Shown: piece after piece, positions 60,584-64,000 of the stretch | How positions within the stretch are numbered: position 1 is the first letter of the stretch | Layout of the letters: every line of letters begins with the position of its first letter | DNA from: Mumia quercus | Lineage (GTDB): Bacteria; Actinomycetota; Actinomycetes; Propionibacteriales; Nocardioidaceae | Assembly (NCBI RefSeq): GCF_025506335.1 | Contig: NZ_JANZYO010000001.1 | Coordinates: 342,074 to 406,073 of the forward strand | Length of the DNA: 64,000 nucleotides | Direction of reading: 5' to 3' | Made by a program: the position numbers and the translations under genes | The notes under the pieces: model-generated | Told to the model about the DNA's origin: nothing | Database searches by the model: none | Seen by the model: the letters and a program-made list of their open reading frames with translations, nothing else

Positions 60584-61909
60584 CTAGCCGAGGACGCGCT
60601 CGAGGTACGGGTTCGCGAACGTACGCTGCGGGTCGAGCCGGTCGCGCACGGCGCGGAAGTCGTCGAACTTCGGATAGCGCGTGCGCAGCACCTCGGCGTC
60701 GAGCGTGTGGATCTTGCCCCAGTGCGGACGGCCCTCGTGCTCCTGGAAGATCGCCTCGACGCCGTCGAAGTACGGGCGGTAGTCGATCTGGTGGTACTGG
60801 TGCACCGCCACGTACGCACTGGCGCGGTCGTATCCCGTCGACATCCAGATGTCGTCCGGCGCCGCGAAGCGCACCTCGATCGGGAACGACACCGTCTCGT
60901 CGGACCCGTCGACCCATGCCTGGATCGCCCGCAGTGCCTCCGGCAGCGCGGCGCGCGGGATCGCGTACTCCATCTCCCGGAACCGCACCCGGCGCGGCGA
61001 GACGAAGACCTCGTACGACCAGTTCGTGTACTCCCGTGAGGAGAGTGAGCGCCCGGCGATGTCGTTGATGCGGGGGATCCAGCTGCGCTGACGGGCGCCG
61101 ATGCGGCACACCAGCTCGAAGAGGCCGTTGGTCATGACCTCGTCCTCGAAGAGGAACTGCGCCTTCGAGAGCGGCTTGCGCGGCGTGCCCTCGGGGACCC
61201 GGTTGTTGCGCTTGAGCTGCGCGCGGTCGGTGTGGGGGAACCAGTAGAACTCGACGTGGTCGTTGTCCTCGACGAGCGAGTCGAGGTCCCCGAGGATGTC
61301 GCCGAGCGCCCACGGCTCCTCGCGGGCGTGGAGCAGGAACGACGGCACGCACGCGAACGTGAGGGCCGTGACGACGCCGAGTGCACCCAGCCCGACCCGC
61401 GCCGCGCCGAAGAGCTCGGGGTCGTCCGGAGTCACGGTGACGAGCGAGCCGTCGCCGGTGACGAGCTGGAGCCCGACGAGCGCGCCGGCGATGCCCGGAA
61501 GGCGGGCGCCGGTGCCGTGCGTCCCGGTGGAGGTGGCCCCCGACATCGTCTGCGGGTCGACGTCGCCCATGTTGGGGAGGGCCAGGCCGAGGGCGTGGAG
61601 GGCGCGGTTGAAGTCGTGCAGGCGCATGCCCGCCCCGACCGTGACGTGCCCGGTCTCGCGGTCGACGTGCTGGATGCCGGCGAGGTTCTCCATGCGGAGC
61701 TGGACGCCGTCGGTCACCGCGATCGGTGTGAACGAGTGGCCCGCGCCGACCGGCTTCACCCGCTGGCCGGACGCGGCCGCGCGGCGCACGATCTCAGAGA
61801 CCTCCTCGACCGTACGGGGGTGGGCGACGCGCTCAGGTGTCGCGGAGACGCAGCGGCCCCAGTTGCTCCACCGCTCGCTGCCAGCGGTCGACAGGGTGGA
61901 GGTGGTCAT
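60584..61909 (-). CDS. FAD-dependent aldonolactone oxidase (D-arabinono-1,4-lactone oxidase family)
   Basis: A 441-residue oxidase. The PCMH-type FAD domain covers residues about 20-190, with VKPVGAGHSFTPIAVTDGVQ, TVGAGMRLHDFNRAL and MSGATSTGTHGTGARLPGIA. The C-terminal ALO domain ends with the family's EGRPHWGKIHTL and RTFANPYLERVLG. Such enzymes oxidise sugar lactones or alditols; some actinobacterial members make ascorbate-like acids, so the substrate is open. ATG 61909 would overlap the stop of the upstream PLP gene (ATGA) if the homopolymer frameshift is corrected; as given, both genes form one continuous frame. Confidence 0.88.
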   Translation of the reverse strand: MTTSTLSTAGSERWSNWGRCVSATPERVAHPRTVEEVSEIVRRAAASGQRVKPVGAGHSFTPIAVTDGVQLRMENLAGIQHVDRETGHVTVGAGMRLHDFNRALHALGLALPNMGDVDPQTMSGATSTGTHGTGARLPGIAGALVGLQLVTGDGSLVTVTPDDPELFGAARVGLGALGVVTALTFACVPSFLLHAREEPWALGDILGDLDSLVEDNDHVEFYWFPHTDRAQLKRNNRVPEGTPRKPLSKAQFLFEDEVMTNGLFELVCRIGARQRSWIPRINDIAGRSLSSREYTNWSYEVFVSPRRVRFREMEYAIPRAALPEALRAIQAWVDGSDETVSFPIEVRFAAPDDIWMSTGYDRASAYVAVHQYHQIDYRPYFDGVEAIFQEHEGRPHWGKIHTLDAEVLRTRYPKFDDFRAVRDRLDPQRTFANPYLERVLG

Positions 61910-63103
61910 CCGAAGTTCTTCCCCTCGCCGCGGTAGGTCGGGATCGTCTCGACGGACGCGGTGGCGCCGTCGCCCCCCCTCGGTGGTCACGACGTGGACC
62001 GCGTCGAACCGCTCGCACATCTCGCCGGCCTTCGCGTGCCGCATGAACACCCGGTCGCCGACACGCAGGCTTCGCGCGACTCCGCCGCGTACGGGGGTCT
62101 GGACCTCGCCTGCCCCCTCGGTGCCGATCAGCGACAGACCCGGAGGCCAGGCCGGGCTGGGGGAGCGGCTCTTGCCCGCGGCGCCCGAGGCCGCGTACCC
62201 ACCGGAGAACAGCGTGGCGATATCCGGCGCCGGCTTGCGGACGACCGACAGCACATAGAACGCGGCCGGGTGGGAGGCGAAGGCGTCGTAGGAGTCGAAG
62301 AGCGTCGGCATGAAGAGCCCGGAGCCCGCGGTCAGCTCGGTCACGTACGGGTCCTCGCGCATGACCTCGAGGCTGCCGGTGCCGCCGGCGTTCACGAACT
62401 CGAGGTCCGTCACCTGCCGGACGGCCTCCACGATGCGCGCCCGTCGCGCCACGATGTCGGCGGCGGAGCGCGACTTCAGGAGGCGGACTGCGGGCGAGCT
62501 GTCCGGCATGCCCGCGATCTGCGCGTCGTAGAACATGAGGCCAGCCAACGTGAATCCGGGACGCGACGCGATCGCGCGGGCGAGGGCGATCGCGTCCTCC
62601 GGCGAGTGCACGGGGGAGCGGCGCGCGCCGAGGTGGAGACCCCGGAACGGCTCGAGCGACGAGTCGACGTCGATGCAGACTCGTACGGGCGGGTGGTCGG
62701 CGCCGATCACGGAGTCGATGAAGTCGAGCTGCGCAAGCGAGTCGACCATCACCGTGATGGAGGAGAGCCGGTGCTCCTTGGCGACGAGGTCGTGCAGCGC
62801 GGCGCGCGAGACCGTCGGGTAGGCCAGCAGGAGATCGGTGTGACCCTCGTCGGCGAGCCAGACGGACTCCGCGAGGCTGTAGGACATGATGCCGTGGAAG
62901 CCGGGTCGCGCCAGCGTCCGCTCGATGAGCGCGCGCACGCGTACGGACTTCGAGGCGACGCGGACGGGCAGACGGCCGGCCCGGCGTACGAGCTCGTCGG
63001 CGTTGTTCGTGAAGGTGTCGCCGTCGATGACGGCGTACGGCGTCTCGAGGTCACGCGTCACGCGTGCGAGCCGCTCCATGTTGGGCAGGTGTCCAATAGC
63101 CAC
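61906..63103 (-). CDS. PLP-dependent amino-acid deaminase/aldolase (alanine-racemase fold), frameshifted near 3' end
   Basis: A PLP enzyme of the D-threonine aldolase/alanine-racemase-like group, about 398 residues if repaired. YAVIDGDTFTNNADELVRRA opens the barrel, and the cofactor Lys is in VRVASKSVRVRAL near residue 52; HGIMSYSLAESVWLADEG, LAGLMFYDAQIAG and FVNAGGTGSLEVM follow. Near the end a run of seven C (61973-61979; G on the coding strand) shifts the frame. With six, the protein would finish VETIPTYRGEGKNFG and stop at 61906-61908, overlapping the oxidase ATG. As given the frame runs on into the oxidase. The start is GTG 63103. Confidence 0.82.
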
Positions 63104-63157
63104 GAAACTCAGTATGCGCCAGGAAGGTGAGTTTGGACACCCGGCGCGGGCCCCATT

Positions 63158-63418
63158 CTAGCCGCGCCTGCGCCGCCAGAACATCAAGACGACCAGCGCG
63201 ACCGTACCGACCACGATGATTGCGGGCAGCTGAGGGTTCTCCCGCGCGTTCTGCTTCGCGTACTCGAGCCTCTGCTGAGCCTCGTGCTTGGCCTCGTCCA
63301 CACGCTGCTGCGCCTGCTTCTTCACGTCGAGCCGGTCGGTCAGCTCCTCGACGGTGTGCCCGAGCTGTTCGCGGGTCCGCTCGATGTCGCGCTCGATCTC
63401 GTTCGGGTCAGTGCTCAC
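63158..63418 (-). CDS. DUF3618-domain small membrane protein
   Basis: An 86-residue protein: an amphipathic coiled-coil-prone segment (IERDIERTREQLGHTVEELT, then KKQAQQRVDEAKHEAQQRLE) and a C-terminal membrane helix (IIVVGTVALVVLMFWRRRR). This is the DUF3618 layout, with the cytosolic positive tail. The start overlaps the end of the upstream holin-X-like gene by 11 nt, so the two are co-translated. Such pairs are common in actinobacteria and linked to envelope/membrane stress by context only. Confidence 0.87.
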   Translation of the reverse strand: MSTDPNEIERDIERTREQLGHTVEELTDRLDVKKQAQQRVDEAKHEAQQRLEYAKQNARENPQLPAIIVVGTVALVVLMFWRRRRG

Positions 63419-63818
63419 GCTGGCGCGCCTCCTTCACCTCGGCGATGTCCGCCTTGACGCTCTCTACGGTGTGCTCGGGCATCGCCGGGGTGGCCTTCTG
63501 CAGCTGCTTCTTTCCCACGAGGGCGAGCACGGCGGCGATGATGAACAGGACGACGGCGACGATCAGCGCCGCCAGCCAGACGTCCATGACGAGCGCGAGA
63601 GCCGCGATGATCGCGGTGAACAGCGCACCCAGCCCGTACAGCGCGACGAGGCCCGCGGCTCCGAATCCGCCGATCCCTGCGCCAGCGCGGGCGCCCTTCT
63701 GCTTGAGCTCGGCCTGGGCGAGCCGCATCTCGTCGCGGACGAGACGTGAGGTCTGCTCGGACAGGTCGCGGACGAGGTCGGCGATCGACGCGTCCGAGCT
63801 CGCGTGTGGTTCGGCCAT
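63408..63818 (-). CDS. phage-holin-superfamily-type membrane protein (Holin-X/DUF1469-like)
   Basis: A 136-residue protein with an N-terminal helix IADLVRDLSEQTSRLVRDEM and two hydrophobic helices (about residues 48-72 and 78-104), the pattern of actinobacterial holin-X/DUF1469 proteins. Despite the name these are chromosomal envelope proteins; no phage genes are nearby. ATG 63818 is preceded by GGGGGAG, a strong ribosome site; the open frame continues 18 codons upstream without similarity. It forms an operon with the DUF3618 gene. Confidence 0.85.
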   Translation of the reverse strand: MAEPHASSDASIADLVRDLSEQTSRLVRDEMRLAQAELKQKGARAGAGIGGFGAAGLVALYGLGALFTAIIAALALVMDVWLAALIVAVVLFIIAAVLALVGKKQLQKATPAMPEHTVESVKADIAEVKEARQREH

Positions 63819-63925
63819 GGAAGCTCCCCCGATCGGTGTTGCCGCTCCGGTGCCCGGCAACGGCGCGACCATGCGCCACGGAGGCGTTCGGGGCGCGGGC
63901 GGTGCCGGGCGCTTAGGGTCATGGC

Positions 63926-64000
63926 ATGAACGACGCCGGTATGAACGACGTGGTCCTCGCGCTGATCCTCCTCGGCCTCGGGGCGGTGCTGGTCTTCTGG
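63926..64000 (+). CDS. start of a membrane protein, cut by the window end
   Basis: ATG 63926 opens a frame that runs to the window edge (25 codons): MNDAGMNDVVLALILLGLGA, then VLVFW, the beginning of a hydrophobic helix. TAGGGT at 63914-63919 lies 6 nt before it, the same -10 spacing as other genes here. Family not identifiable. Confidence 0.5.
   Translation, partial: MNDAGMNDVVLALILLGLGAVLVFW

Noticed and set aside
60584-63103. A natural PLP-enzyme/oxidase fusion protein
   Set aside because: The junction is explained by one extra base in a seven-C run; removing it restores both the family-typical C-terminus and a stop-start overlap.
63408-63818. Prophage holin
   Set aside because: The protein belongs to the chromosomal actinobacterial holin-X/DUF1469 type, is coupled to a DUF3618 gene, and no other phage gene is present.

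Overview
The window is a GC-rich (roughly 70 %) actinobacterial chromosome segment. Mycothiol synthesis (mshA), the carD, senX3-regX3 and XRE-hbhA-DUF2516 neighbourhoods, frequent GTG starts and apparently leaderless promoters all point to Actinomycetota. The gene mix fits Nocardioidaceae (Nocardioides/Aeromicrobium-like), but the genus is an inference. I saw no rRNA, tRNA, insertion sequence, prophage or CRISPR array.

Layout. (1) 1-14133 is a Wzx/Wzy-type exopolysaccharide cluster: the end of a UDP-glucose dehydrogenase, a Wzz-BY-kinase, a FlaA1/CapD-type dehydratase, an aminotransferase, a PglC-like initiating transferase, a GT4, a GNAT, the CapE-CapF-CapG set for UDP-N-acetyl-L-fucosamine, a flippase, a GT2 and a polymerase. 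Eight consecutive genes overlap by 1 or 4 nt. (2) 14269-21170 holds a DEAD-box helicase, mannose-6-phosphate isomerase and a secreted GH106-like glycosidase with its own promoter, a LacI-type operator and a strong terminator. (3) 21189-26232 is a sulfate-activation operon (cysC-tauE-yhhN-cysD-cysN). (4) 26343-28178 is the XRE regulator/HbhA-like/DUF2516 block known from mycobacteria. (5) 28182-30500 holds alkB behind an SOS box, an 83-bp tandem repeat made of nested palindromes, a nuclease-like gene and DUF2200. (6) 30501-37450 holds typA, an MFS exporter, an SDR/acyl-CoA dehydrogenase/TetR group and a second SDR. (7) 37533-45494 follows the mycobacterial order mshA, YbjN, gpm, phoU/senX3-regX3, with an epimerase, a TauE protein and endonuclease IV added. 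(8) 45508-51795 is the carD locus: LpqE-like lipoprotein, carD, nirD-like, ispF, C39-type protein, cysS, rlmB. (9) 51863-64000 holds a carboxylate-amine ligase/ATP-grasp fusion, an ABC transporter, a TPR protein, a flavin dehydrogenase, DUF4032, a lactone oxidase with a PLP enzyme, and envelope-stress-type small membrane proteins.

How it works together. Region 1 builds and exports a polymer likely to contain FucNAc and perhaps a 4-amino-4,6-dideoxy sugar. Regions 2 and 7 supply mannose-phosphate interconversion, mycothiol and glycolysis. Region 3 makes APS/PAPS. Region 7 carries the phosphate-starvation switch, with PHO-box-like repeats upstream of phoU. The most unusual items are the nested palindromic repeats around a nuclease-like gene (28845-30492) and a related architecture at 57260-57330, the ligase/ATP-grasp fusion, a homopolymer frameshift at 61973-61979, and a recurrent TANNNT-N6/7-start-codon arrangement in front of a dozen genes.
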